Assembly (NCBI GenBank): GCA_010645155.1 | Contig: CM021318.1 | Coordinates: 4,789,463 to 4,853,462 of the forward strand | Direction of reading: 5' to 3' | DNA length: 64,000 bases | Source: Tigriopus japonicus | Lineage: Eukaryota > Arthropoda > Copepoda > Harpacticoida > Harpacticidae | In this document: piece by piece, positions 15,001-26,545 of the stretch | Position numbering within the stretch: position 1 is the stretch's first letter | Layout of the letters: every line of letters begins with the position of its first letter | The notes under the pieces: model-generated | What the model saw: only the letters and a program-made list of their open reading frames with translations | The model's database searches: none | What the model was told of the DNA's origin: nothing | Program-made: the position numbers and the translations under genes

Positions 15001-18000
15001 CGCTTAAAAAGCGTCTTGAATAAGAAAAAATATCAAATTGTATTTTTCACCATTTGTGATGTTTCCATCTCAAACACTAATACTAATTGGGATGAAGTGA
15101 GACTTGTAGAAAATGAAAACGGCAACGAAAAGACAAATGCTAGCTTATAGATAGCTTATTGACCTGTCGTTGAAATATTCCATTCTGTGATCTTTGGTTT
15201 TAGTACTTGTTCAAAGGGTTAAGGGAATTTAACCGTCTGGACTTTGAATTGGGAAGCCATCTCAAAATCGGCTCATCAATCAAGAAGAGTATACTCATTT
15301 CTGGAGACGTTAACTTATCGACACTCGACGGGCAATATCGTCTTCAATTGGATCAAGAAGTGTATGATGCCCAGGTAAAGATTTAATGCACCCCTTATTT
15401 CCAATAATTGGTAATGATTTTAGACTCAGGGATGGAGACGGAATGTCAAACGAGGAGTGTCACAAAAAGGATTTCAGTTATAAGGTAGAAACATGTGAAA
15501 TGAACCACAGAAATAGCGAACTGACGATTCACGTGCGTGAACAGGTTATTGAGATGTTCCACAAACCTTACTATAAACGCAGTTGGAACAAGAACTCGTA
15601 TGACCTTTTTGTTCTTTTATACTTTTTCAGGTATCTCATCTTATCACCCCGCTAGAGGGATACACGTTCAATGCTGACCTTCAGCTTTCTACAGTTTCTG
15701 GGTTGAAAATTGGTGGTTCTTCGCTCTCACTTGAATTCGATCCAAACGCTCCTTTGCTATCAGGCAAATTTCTTCCGCTTTATCCTCGAAGTTCAGGAAG
15801 CATTGAGACCCAATTCCGATTTGGCCTTCAAAGTGCTTCTTTGATTGTGGCTAACATGACTATTTCGGAATTTCATGAACCCAAATACAATTGCAGTTGC
15901 TCCTTGGAAATTTTGCAAGACCATATCTTGAAATTTGAGACAATTGGCTCCCAGAACGATGTCATAGGCATCCAAGATATTTGGATCCAACCTACACAAC
16001 ATTTCCTACGCGAAATTCTTCTCCAACCGATTGTAGTATCACAACCATCTCATTTGGTTTTAAAGAACATTCAAAAATTTACCATTGGACTTTTGGATGA
16101 CTTTATTGAGAGCCTCGACGACACAAACTTTAAAACATCCATGGAAAAAATCGTGGAAACAAAATGGTCCCTTATCAACGTTGATTTGGAATTCATGTTG
16201 AGCAAAGTCCGTCTTGTCATGGTTGAGATTTCTCGTGTGATGTAAGTATTGTTGTTGCTTTTTCGTTTAGTGTTGGACTCCAAAGGAAATCAAGAAACCC
16301 TTTTCTTGATTTCAGAGACTTTCGAATAACTATTGAAAGACAATATCTGAGAGCCCTCCTGTCAGTCAGCAAAACTTTAGTGGCCCAAGTATCTAACCTC
16401 GTTATAGATGGTTTAGATAAAGGGATGCGATCTGTAGAGGAGAACATCAATATTGGAATCAGTAGCATTAGAACCATTGCACCAATTTCATTTTTGGGCG
16501 AGCATGTGATTCCACATCTGGAAATGGCTCTGACACAAATGAACGAGTGGTGGATCTCAACTCAACTGTTTTTCACAGACAGCTCAGTCAAGAAGATATG
16601 CACCTTCGTCAACGAGTTTGCGCAACAAATCCGACAAGAGGCTTTCCAATTCTTCAAAGAATTGCATTTGTTTCTGAAGCAAGTTGAGTTCGTTCAAAGT
16701 TCCCTCGAGCTCTATTGGGATTATCAAAGTTGGCTTGAGGAAATACATTTCTCAGAACACGTGGAAAATGCTCTTGGAGACGCTGCCAGGTACGAAAACA
16801 TCACTTGGACACACAAAGAGTGCAAAAATAGGGGAAGATTATTGAATCGATTGTTGTCATAACCATGAACCCTTGCAAGGTGAAAAATGATATGGATACT
16901 TTTGGAACATTAACAAATTAATTTCTTGACAGCATTTGTCAAATTAGCCACCATGCTTCGAAGTAATCTTGAAGAGACGCCCCGAATACTTAGGCCCCAA
17001 GTGCTGGAAATGCGTTGAAAAATGGAGATTTCCACGATTTTTCTTTTTCATGTTTGAAAGAGAAAGGTTTTTTTGTCATCAATATCCTTAGACATTACAA
17101 GTTTGTTTCACAAAGAGGCAATTCATCACCAGAAAAATTGGCAACAAGGTTGTCTTAAGGAACTTCTAATGAGGCAAAATTACCAGATCGTCTCCTCGAG
17201 ATCACTCTAAAACATGGCGGTCAATTCGAAACATGTGAAGTTTTTCCAAAATGTTGCAAAAGTATCCATGTCATGATTTTCCTTTCTTTTTTGCCACTGT
17301 GCACTGTAAGATATTCTAATTAAAGGTCCCTCCTCATTTTGACCATGTTGATAAATTTCAGCGCCATTTCCCAATGCTTTTCCGTGGCCAAAACTATTCA
17401 CTACCACACAAAATCAGCTGTTTCGAACCTCTGGAATGGTTTTGAAAACGAATTGCTGGAAATTAGCGAACAATTGCCCTTACCCATGGCCCAACGGCTT
17501 GCTCGTAGATCCTTTGACTTCTTGTCGTACTCGGCATCCCTCGTCACAGACATTACCTCTCTCCGAGAAATTTTCAAAGCTACCATGACCCAAATTGACG
17601 CTTGGACCGGACTCATTTTCCGGGTGACCAACGTCATTTTCTACGGGAATGATCTCCCCCAATTAGTCCAAACGCGTGATCCCGATCAAAGACTCTATCA
17701 AGCCACTTTCACTTCTCCTCTCGAGTGGACCTCCTTCAAAGAGGCTCCAAAAATCATCCAAGTGATTGAGCATCTTCTCAAACATGAACGAACCAACGAA
17801 ATGTCTTTTGACATGCTGCAATTTCAACACGATGTGCTTGAAGCCATTAACACTCTCAATGCTGCCATAACGACCAAAAATGTGGTTCCACCCTTTTCAG
17901 CGCATGCACAAATCGTTGGAAACGGTCAAGTCCGAAGTTTTGATGGGACCTTTTTCTCATTCAGGCCAACCGATTGCTCCTACTTGCTCGTGTCAGATTT

Positions 18001-20568
18001 CTTACACAACAGATTTTCTCTGTCGGTTCATTACAATAATGGACAGAGGAGCCATTTGTCCTTCATGGATGGAAGTACTCTCATTGAAGTTGATAACAGT
18101 CTTAAAGTGACAGTGCAAGGTCGTCAAATGCGTCTGCCTCAACTTATTGGAAAAACATTCATCCAAAGATATAAAAACAGACTGATGCTAGAAAGTGGCG
18201 ATGGTTTGAAGTTGGAATGCAACGGGGTCAACCACATCTGCTCCGTGACAGTGTCAGGATGGTACTTTGGAAAAACAGGGGGCTTGTTTGGCATCTATGA
18301 TAACGAACCTTCTAATGATTTCATGGCACCAAATCGGGACATCTTAGCCAACCCGATTGACTTTGTTCGATCTTGGCAACTCTCCCGGAATGTTAAGACT
18401 TGCACGGTGACTCCATATACCAACGTAAGAAGACCTTCAGAGATGGATTTGTCCCTCAAGTGCCATCATCTGTTTACATCTACCCAATCTGCACTGATGC
18501 CTTGCTTTGAAACAGTGGACCCAACCAAGTACGAAATGTTTTGCGCCGAAGACCTAGATTCTGGCGAAAATGTCTGTCGATCTACCGCTGCCTACATTGA
18601 ATATTGCAAGTTAAAAGCCATTGAACTATGGATGCCCAGTGAATGTGTGTCTTGTACCGATGACCAAAATCAAGATTACGTGGTGGGTTCCAGCCAAACC
18701 TTGGAAGGAGATCAATTACCCAGATCGGCAGACGTTGTAATGTTGATTGAAAACCATGAGTGTCTGAAGAATATGTCCTTAAACTCAATTCCGACCTATT
18801 TGGATTTTGCTCTGGTAAAAGAGGGTATCGAAAGGAATCGATTTGGCGTGGTAGGATTTGGTGGAGAAGATCAACATTACAGAGCTCCCATGCCATATAC
18901 AGCGATTGGGGAAGATATTTTTACAACAAGTGATAAAATTGAGGATGCTTTCAACGGGTAAGCGTCAAATAATTTTCAAAAGTCAATCGGTTTCAATGAC
19001 ATTCAGCAATATTTACACTACAAATTTGAGGAAACATTGTCAGCAACTATGTCTAGACTCTCGCTGAGAAAGCAATTACGTGACGTTTTATCCATAAAAA
19101 AGATATGGAGGTGTCAAATTCTCAGACTGAACTTTAAACTGCGAGCCAGCTCAGCTCTCATACCCAAACGTGTGTCTCGGGGCTGATTTTAGTCTGTTCA
19201 ACGTTGACCTTGACAGCAATGCTATAGGAATGTACTTAGAACAAACAATGGTCGCTATTTGGGGCTGAGGGGTGGGGGTGGGATTAGAGATGTTAAGATG
19301 TTATGAACTTGTGTATCGCAAGGCGTTGAACCTTAAGTCCTGTGATCCCTTCAAGATACTCCTGAGTGGCCTCGGTAGATTTAAGGAGGCTTCTTTCTTA
19401 CCTTTCGTCAATTTTCTTTGTTCTTGCCCTCCCCCTAACACATACTTGCCTAATAATTACGGAATGAATTAGCCTTTATATCGAGAGAATGCGTGTGTAA
19501 AGTTTGGTTTTATGCTGATCTTGATGATTAAACCATACAACTATGTAGCCAAAAAACATACTCAGATTATAAGCACTTTCATGTGCGTAGGATTGTTTAA
19601 GAGCAAGCGGCATTTTTGTGTACTCCAAATCAATTTTGGGCCTACCTTGAGCCCCTCAATATGTCAAAGAGGGTGACATATAATGATGAACAATTATCTA
19701 AACAACTTCAAAACTGAAGAAACATATTGGTCATTTGAGTACTCTTTCCCAATTCTGCTTGATAACATGCATGCAATCGATAAAAAAGATCAAAGGTTAG
19801 GCGCATAAAAAGTAGCAGGAAAATAAAAAATACTTTGAAAGATAAAACTGTTTATGCAGTGGATTAATTAGCTTGTTTTCGGATCAATGACAAATTATTT
19901 GCACTCTAATGTTACTTTGTCCTTTTTTTAGCATTATGACTACTAAATCTAGTGGTACCTCGTCGAACATGTATGAAGCTCTTCAGTTTAGCGGACGGCT
20001 TCCCTTTCGAGCAGGTGTCATCAAAATGATCATCCATATCAGCTGTTACAAGGGTTCAACTTCGAATCTGGTTCATAGTACCAACTATGGCGACGCTTTG
20101 ACCATGCTGAAAGAACAAAACATTGCCTTCCATCGTCTTCAACCCCACTCTTTCACATACAGGAACGGCAAACAAGGATCAGAACCAATCCTTGGCTTAT
20201 CTGCGGACGATCTGTTCACCCAAAGTTCACTTCATCAGATCCGTGGTTATCCTGGATTGCGACGACAGGTTCAAGTACCCAAGCACGATGTTCTCACAAC
20301 TCTGGCCCTAGAAAGCAAGGGTGTTGTTTTCAATGCTCAACCCTTGCTCTTCCCCGAAAACCCGGGAGACGACAAACTTTTGAGCTCCTTGTTTGCCCAA
20401 CGTGTCTCTAAGGTCTCAGAGCCTGCCTCTTGCCAAATTTGTGATTGCATCCCTGGAACAGATGGTGAGGGATATTTGCAATGTCGCTCTTGCATTCAAC
20501 ACGAGTTTGATCTTTTACTTTTGCCTTCGGCAAAGAATGGCCCTCATGTTTCGAATCGATATGATTGA
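3..20568 (+). CDS. Apolpp: Apolipophorin-like giant lipoprotein precursor (3' portion, six exons)
   Basis: This is a large lipid-transfer protein, the apolipoprotein B relative that forms the scaffold of arthropod haemolymph lipoprotein particles. The reading frame is open from the window edge, so the N-terminal lipid-transfer module and the start codon lie upstream. I infer exons 3-14966, 15204-15374, 15631-16241, 16316-16789, 17362-18957 and 19932-20568. All have GT-AG borders and the phases stay consistent, giving about 6150 residues here. The body is rich in short amphipathic beta-type segments and has recurring [ST]P-x-x motifs. A von Willebrand D domain lies at about 17880-18420 (SFDGTFFSF, GLFGIYDNE), followed by a Cys-rich stretch. 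A vWA-like C-terminal region spans about 18720-20100. The tail CQICDC...CRSC at about 20430-20500 resembles the C-terminus of insect apolipophorin II/I. Insect homologues are about 3300 residues, so this one is unusually long. Intron 18958-19931 shows no recognisable repeat. An exon missed inside 16790-17361 cannot be excluded. Confidence 0.9.
3258..12900 (+). repeat. Tandem internal duplication of about 1600 codons in the apolipophorin exon
   Basis: Two consecutive protein segments, at about 3258-8039 and 8040-12900, align in the same order. SPFDSLRRVKIVKR (3258) pairs with SPMETLKAFKVINR (8040). KFNDKMLEW (about 4030) pairs with KFNDKFITW (about 8845). GFDISYVGVSP (about 4259) pairs with GFDISYKGRSP (about 9079). 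RVRRDIDEIQA (about 7483) pairs with RVKRDLSQISA (about 12516). The offsets run from 4.78 to 5.03 kb. Similarity is clear in protein but weak in DNA, so the duplication is old. The exact ends are uncertain. Confidence 0.75.
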
Positions 20569-20608
20569 ACACTTTGAAACACATTTTTAGTGCCATAACA
20601 CAAATTGA

Positions 20609-20614
20609 AATAAA
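20609..20614 (+). terminator. Polyadenylation signal of the apolipophorin gene
   Basis: An AATAAA hexamer lies about 40 bases after the TGA stop that ends at 20568. It is the first such signal downstream and fits a short 3' UTR. Confidence 0.6.
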
Positions 20615-21450
20615 TGCTATCACAACTCAAATTCACGATGATTGGAGAAATTGGACACAACTTCAGATCTCTCAATTGAAGATGGACTGTTTAGAATGGT
20701 TGTATTTTAAATAACATACAAAGTTGAGGATAAAACAGTTTCTAATCTCGGAACGCGCACCACGTGGGTTGACAAAGCTTGGACGAAATTGTAAAAAGGA
20801 TAGTAATCACAATAAATTGAGCAAAATAATATTGATATCATTTTCCAATGACGCTGTTTCGTCTCATGCACCCAATTCTTGTTGGCATCACTAGTCTTTT
20901 GCATCGGGATGAGGTCTCACTTTTTGACCATTAATTTGAACTCTCAAAACAAGCGCATTAAAAGAAATCTATTGTGAGCTAAATGGCAAACAAAAACAGA
21001 AATTAGCGTTCGATCTGATGACATCAAGATTTTGCCTAAACACGGAAGGGCAGCTACAGACAGCGTTGCCAGGTCCCACGGAGGGCCTGCGGCCAAATTT
21101 AAGATCAAAAGTTGCCTTTTGGCGGCCAAAAATGAGGAAAAGTTGCCACTTGGCGGCCATTTTTTTATTTCCACAGTAAGTAAGTATAAGTAATTAATAA
21201 TGTTTTAGATTGGAACATATTAATTGTATTTCCACTGCCGATTGCGGGAAAAGTGAAACTTGAAACCTTTCTGTGGTGTATTATTTAAGTTTTTATTAAC
21301 GTATCTTGTCTCAAAACCATTGCTAATTTTACAGAATGTCGAGTTATTTCGGGTCCGATAATTTCCTGAAGTTAACACTTGTCATAGTTCTGCTCTTTCC
21401 CGAAGAGACCACCTTGGCGCCTAAATGTGAAGTGTGATTCGAAATTAATC
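20615..21450. other. Intergenic stretch, possible old hAT terminal sequence
   Basis: No gene is visible. The sequence around 21065-21170 contains repeated GGCGGCCAAA-like words and GTTGCC motifs. These resemble the subterminal region of hAT elements and lie just upstream of the hAT transposase relic, so they may be its decayed 5' end. I could not find a clean terminal repeat. Confidence 0.3.
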
Positions 21451-21968
21451 ATGAGTTCGGCTATCAAAAAGCGGTGTCTTACTAATAGAAAATGGAATGC
21501 CGAGTGGGAACTTCAATTCTTTTTTGTTCAGAGAGACAACGATGCCCTTTGCCTGGTGTGTCAAGAAACAATAACAGAGAAAAAATCAAGTAAATTGGAG
21601 CGCCATTTCATCAAAAGACATGGGGATATGGATGTACGTTTTCCACCAAGCTCACGTTGTCGTGCCGACAAATTGGAGCACCTAAAGAAAGCTCTGGTTC
21701 AACAACAAAAAGTTTTCCAAAAATGTCACAAACTGGCCGAACAGGAAACCATTGCATCAAACCACGTGAGTTGGGAAATAGCAAAACGAATGAACCATTC
21801 AAGGATGGGGAATATATAAAATCATGCATGTTGAAGGCTGCAGAGTGCTTGTTTCCCGACAAAGAAAATGTAAAGAAGCGTTTCGAAACTGTTCAGCTTT
21901 CAGCAAGAACTGTCACAAGACGGGTGGAGACGGGTAAAGATCTACTATTTCGGACCGGGCGCGCGTCA
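21451..21968 (+). pseudogene. hAT transposase, N-terminal fragment (BED-type zinc finger), frameshifted
   Basis: The reading frame from ATG 21451 begins with a lysine-rich segment. A BED-like zinc finger follows, with CLVC and then HFIKRH about 20 residues later. This is the typical start of the hAT transposases related to vertebrate GTF2IRD2/ZBED5. The frame runs to 21817. Family-like sequence continues in another frame from about 21790 (PFKDGEYIKSCMLKAAECL, then LSARTVTRRVE), so a frameshift lies near 21790. The coding signal is lost after about 21930. The C-terminal part of the same kind of protein is at 25299-25754. The copy is dead. Confidence 0.75.
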
Positions 21969-22035
21969 TGAAAAAGAAGAAGACATAGTAGGAGGTTCCC
22001 AATGCTCTGCTTAGGAATAAGCGAGGGGTACTGAC

Positions 22036-22478
22036 TACTGATGGGCACAAGCTGCAGCTTGAAGAGGAGTTTGGACCAAGCAACAGTTTTCAGCTGTGCT
22101 TGAAAGCTTGCAAGCAGTTTCAAGCACCTTCACCCAATGTCAGGCTTGTCAGTTAAAATTCAATTTGTTGGCCACTGGAAATGGAGTAAAATAGTTTGTG
22201 CTCAAGTTTAACGAAGCATGCTTCATTTAGCCCCTAGGAAGGTAAATATCTTGAAAAATCTGGGAAAAAATGGCAAATTTTGCAACAGCATAGGAGTTTC
22301 TGCCTCTATATTTAGATCAGGCAAAAAGGACAACAAATAGCTTGGCAACCCTGCTATTCACCAAAGGTTCTCTGAGCCCTGTGGCTTGAATGCTTGGTTT
22401 TGCTTGAGGCAGCTGAAATGGAAACAAGCCCAGCTTGAAAAATTGAAGTGCTTGATAGCTTGAGAAATCCCATCAGTA
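22036..22478. mobile_element. hAT-type MITE, 8-bp target duplication GTACTGAC
   Basis: The ends TACTGATGGG and CCCATCAGTA are inverted repeats, with a weaker match continuing inward. The identical octamer GTACTGAC occurs at 22028-22035 and at 22479-22486. An 8-bp duplication with such ends indicates hAT-type transposition. The 443-bp element has no coding capacity and sits between the two hAT transposase fragments, so it inserted later. Confidence 0.8.
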
Positions 22479-22869
22479 GTACTGACTAAGTAAGGATGAC
22501 CAAACGTGTTGTTCAAAAAACTGCAGAAATGAGGGACTTCCTCATAATACATTTCACTGGTAGAGTAAGGGATTTTTAATCATAATAAGTGCTTTGGGAC
22601 AATTTCTTAAAATGGCCTAACTGAAAAAATGAACATCGTTAAGCATAGTCCAAAGTTCAATCCAGCTCATTGCCTCATTCAACCACTAATAACATTTGCT
22701 GATAACTAAATCATTGGGCTTACGTGATGAATCCAGGACAACAGGTCTTTTTGAGCCAAATTGCCTCGCACGTGGAGCACGTTCTTTATTTTCTCCGTCA
22801 CGAAACATTCCAACTAAAGCAAAATCTAGCAAGACATGGCCACCCTGGGTTTCCTTTCTCTCTCTCTCT

Positions 22870-23167
22870 TAGTGATGTGACTTGGTGTGTTGGGCAAGCT
22901 TTTTTGCGCGAGGTCGCAAGGTAGGGTCACCTAATGGAGATTTTGTGTTGTGCTCAGCTATATCAGCAAAAACAAATTTGAGTGTCATTTGCAACCCTGT
23001 TCAGAAGTCACAAAAGTTAGGGACGCCGTTCCGTTCTCCTTGATGAAAAAACAGGTTTTTGAAGATTGGTAAGCAAAGAGGAATACGATTTCACAAAGGT
23101 CAATTGGCGACACTACCTTACGACCTCGCGCAAAAAGTCTTGCCCAACACACCAAGTCACATCACTA
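22870..23167. mobile_element. hAT-type MITE, 8-bp target duplication CTCTCTCT
   Basis: Long inverted ends begin TAGTGATGTGACTTGG. The right end is the near-perfect reverse complement over about 45 bases and includes TTGGGCAAG and GCGCGAGGTCG. CTCTCTCT flanks both sides (22862-22869 and 23168-23175), although the target is itself a CT run. The length is 298 bp with no coding capacity. A diverged relative is at 33838-34109. Confidence 0.8.
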
Positions 23168-25298
23168 CTCTCTCTCCTTTTCTGTGCTCTCCTCCCTCTC
23201 CCTCTACTAAAGTTTAACCATGGACGTCTCGAGTGGACGACTAACGGAACAGAATCGCCCAACCTCTCCGACCACTTGGTTGGCTAAAATTCTGAGCCCA
23301 TTTACTGTAGACTCATTTGGCTTCCCAAGTGATGTTCAGGGTTAGACTTATTTTGACTTGAGCCCAATCAAAACTAGTTTTTCAAAAAGAAGAATGGACA
23401 AAGTTGTGCAATAATTGAACATTGATTAATGATTTCCAAATGAATAGTATGTTTTGGATCCATCTCATTAATCTTGTCTCAAAATACTATGGCACAAGAT
23501 TAGAAATTTGGCTTGCCCTCTAAATGTTTGTGACCATTGACAATGCCAGTAGTTGTCTATAAAGGAAGCACTTCAGTTTGTTCCTGGTTGTGGTTGATTT
23601 TAAAGCGTCAGGAAACAAAAATCCAAAAAAAAACAAGTCAAATGTGGTCTTCAAACCTTTTTGAAGGGGTGTGAAGTGAAGTGGTGGGCACCAGGGTGAG
23701 ACCAAAGGGGCTCTATGAGTGGTGGGGAACTTCAGCCATCAATGACCAACAAACACAAGTGTTGAAAGATATGTTCAGGAGTTTCCATTCACTGAGATCT
23801 ACTGAAATGCATACAAAGGTAGGCAAATCTAGATTTATTTGAAATATGAATAACCAATATGCTGCAATGCACCTCATTTTGGTTGCTTTTTTTGGATGCA
23901 TCACAACAAGGTTTGAATAGTTAATGACCAATTTTGCTTGGCAGAATAAAACCTATCTCCACATTTGTTAAACACAATCCAAAAATATTTAGGGCGCTAA
24001 GAACTGGCTTTCTAAGGTCTTTGTGTTAACTCTTTCAAGTCATAAGGTGTTTGCACTCACCAAGGTGTTATGATGAAGAAAAATGAGAAAAATTGGAGCA
24101 AAAGGTGTTTGTTTTAATTTATCTGTGCAATGGACTATACAGTCCTAAAAGGTGCAAAAATATGGAATTGTCATAGTGATCAAAATTTTGTGCTTTCAAT
24201 TCACTTGCCATTTGCATTGAGCATTACTTTATTTGTAACTTTTTTCTTTATCTTACATTGTTCATACATTTTACTTGCTAGTTGTATTTGCCAAAGTTAA
24301 GGTGACCAATGTTGTTAAACAGAATTTGTCTAGAATTGCATATTGCCCTTTCATGTAAAACAAATGATGGCTTAGCAATGTTGATACAATTATGCCGAAC
24401 ATAACATTGCTCCATCAAGATCAACAAGTCAAGATGAGCAATAGAAGTCAACAGTGTGTTCAATCTTAAGCCCTCCATCAAATGTTTGGTTTGGAGGCTG
24501 TTCCTTGTTTTACTTATGATACAAAAATCTTGGACAATCTATCAAATCCAGTTCACTTTGAAACAGCCTTTTCACACAAAGTTTAAAGTTTCATCAACTT
24601 TATGTGTTTCTGGAACATTAAAAGATACATCATTGTCAGCCAGCTTTGGTTTTGAAAAATCCCACTTTGATGTTAGTTTTTGTGACTATAACTATCATAG
24701 TTTCTCAAAACATTTATACATTTGTGAGTAGGATGTGCTTCTGATTTGTTCCAAGGAAAATTTCTTAGTCCTTTATTCCTTTTACCAAGATTGGAAAAAT
24801 ACTTAAGGATAAATGCAAAGACTGTCTACCCTCTGAAAACAATAACACTGATGAATTAGACCACAAATGCAACAAAAATTAGGGGAAACTATGCCCTGGA
24901 AGGATATAGTGTTATATATTCTAGTGCATTAAGCAAATGTAATGAAATACTTCTTGTTAAAATGTACTTCAATAAACACATATATAAATCAATGTTATCA
25001 AACACGTTGTAAAATAGATGAGAAGGAACAGGAAATAATTTGTTGCAAACTTGTCTATATTATGTGATATAATATATTGGCAGCAAATAAAATCACATGG
25101 TTAAAATCAACCATTCAGGAAGAAAGATGCAAATATGACTACAATAACCTTCCCCTTAGTAGGTAAAATGGTTAGATAGTATTTCATGCAACAAGAAAAT
25201 ATAGAATTTTATGTTCATAGTTAAACAGGATCATCAAGAATGAGCTAACTACACCAAAAAATGAAAAACTTGCTTCTTTGCTTCATTCCTTCCTCTAG
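23168..25298. other. AT-rich stretch between hAT fragments, no gene seen
   Basis: I see no convincing exon, RNA gene or repeat with clear ends. A TAG followed by hAT-like coding at 25299 is preceded by a pyrimidine tract (CATTCCTTCCTCTAG). It could be a splice acceptor of the ancient transposase gene, in which case this stretch was partly intron. Confidence 0.4.
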
Positions 25299-25754
25299 CC
25301 AACCAAGCGGTCACCTCAATTTTCCGTACGACATCCAGGGTCTAGATATCTATGGCCTTTTGGAGTCACAGCCGATGAGTTGAGGCTGTATGATCAAATA
25401 TCGGACATTGCTGACGCTCAGAACGAACTGATTGAATTGCAGAGTGATGACAGTTTGAGGAATTTACAACCAAGGCGTGACTTGTCTGGTAACTACACCA
25501 CATCATCCATGAACTTCTGGAAACACGTTCCAAAAGAACGTTTTCCTATTTTGAAGACTGAGGTTAATAGACTTATTTCCATGATCAGTTCCACTTGCAT
25601 TTGTGAACAAGCTTTCTCTTGTATGAAAAGCATTAAGTCACCCATGCGAAGTCGTTTACTTGATACAAATCTGGACAATTTACTTTTATCTGTTGTTACT
25701 TCTATCACACCTGATTTTTCTCAAGTCGGTAATAACCCTCAACCCTCTCACTAA
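25299..25754 (+). pseudogene. hAT transposase, C-terminal dimerisation domain fragment
   Basis: The open frame from 25299 to the TAA at 25754 reads through NELIELQSDDSLR, then FWKHVPKERFPILKTEVNRL, then STCICEQAFSCMKSIKSPMR. This is the hATC dimerisation signature (CE.aFS....IKs..RsrL) of the same subfamily as the fragment at 21451. There is no start codon. The central catalytic region between the fragments is unrecognisable, so this is a relic. Two hAT 3'-end-like sequences follow within 310 bases. Confidence 0.8.
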
Positions 25755-25868
25755 CTAGTATTTAAAGTTTCTTATATACAACTCTTATTATTTATTATTG
25801 ATTAGAATCTCAGATTTTTCTTGAGAAACGTCTGAACGTCTCTTTTAGTAGAAATTTCATGTAAAAAT

Positions 25869-26063
25869 GGTTGCCAGCCCCTGCGATAAATAGTTATATA
25901 CTTAAGTGAATTTCAGTTTTCTTGGGCAAATGGCATTAGAAAAGAGCATGAAAGGATGGTAAAGTTCGTTTACAAGTAACTCCCTTCCTATTGGGAATGT
26001 GGGCCTTGTTGCAAATTTTGATACGTTTGTGGGCCTTTACCTCCTTATGGTTGCCGACCCCTG
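25869..26063. repeat. Two hAT 3' terminal-repeat relics
   Basis: GGTTGCCAGCCCCTG (25869-25883) and GGTTGCCGACCCCTG (26049-26063) both match the common hAT end, reverse complement CAGGGGTCGGCAACC. The first lies at a sensible distance from the hATC fragment to be its 3' terminus. The second may belong to another hAT relic. Confidence 0.55.
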
Positions 26064-26150
26064 GTCTAAGGGCTGTTGAAAAGAACACAATCTAGCACTG
26101 TGCTCTAATTTCTATGGTTTGAATCGAGCAAAACTGAAGACAGAAAGCCA

Positions 26151-26337
26151 CATGTTAACGCACCTAATTCAAAAGCGAGAGCACACCAAAATCAAGTCAG
26201 ATTAACCGCCCTCGAGTATATACTCATGACAACTCCTGTGTTTGAAACGCAGCAGCTAAGGAGAGTAAATAGTCGAGGAATGCTATTTCGACTTGATTTT
26301 GGTATACTCTCGCTTTTGAATTAAGTGCGTTAACATG
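26151..26337. repeat. Inverted repeat with 48-base arms
   Basis: Bases 26151-26198 and 26290-26337 are reverse complements with about four mismatches. Both start CATGTTAACGCAC when read inward. The loop is about 90 bases and contains a weaker inner pairing (CTCGAGTATATACTC against GAGTAAATAGTCGAG). There is no coding potential. It is probably a short foldback MITE, but I see no clear target duplication. Confidence 0.6.
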
Positions 26338-26545
26338 CGGCCTAGAGTTCACGACCCGCTTCCAACGTGCATCCACTTGGACATTAACAACTGAATTTCT
26401 CTGGGCGGGGAGGCCAATGCAATGTATCATGATTCACAGGTGGAACAAATCAATAACTTTCTTCGGCAAATTGTCAATGTTGACTAAAATTTAGGTTTCA
26501 ACTCAATAGAAGGTCGGAGTCAAAAGTTGTGCTCTCCCAAAGGTC

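Noticed and set aside
15386..15655. 89-codon frame between apolipophorin exons
   Set aside because: It lies in the intron 15375-15630. The protein continues smoothly from exon 15204-15374 to exon 15631 in phase without it.
16929..17030. Possible extra apolipophorin exon after CTTGACAG
   Set aside because: There is no clear donor or protein similarity, and joining 16789 directly to 17362 keeps phase and sense.
96..20568. Numerous antisense frames across the apolipophorin gene
   Set aside because: They are shadows of a long, biased coding sequence. None has independent support.
21040..21180. GC-rich GGCGGCC repeats as a CpG island or promoter
   Set aside because: The words repeat like hAT subterminal sequence and no gene starts here.
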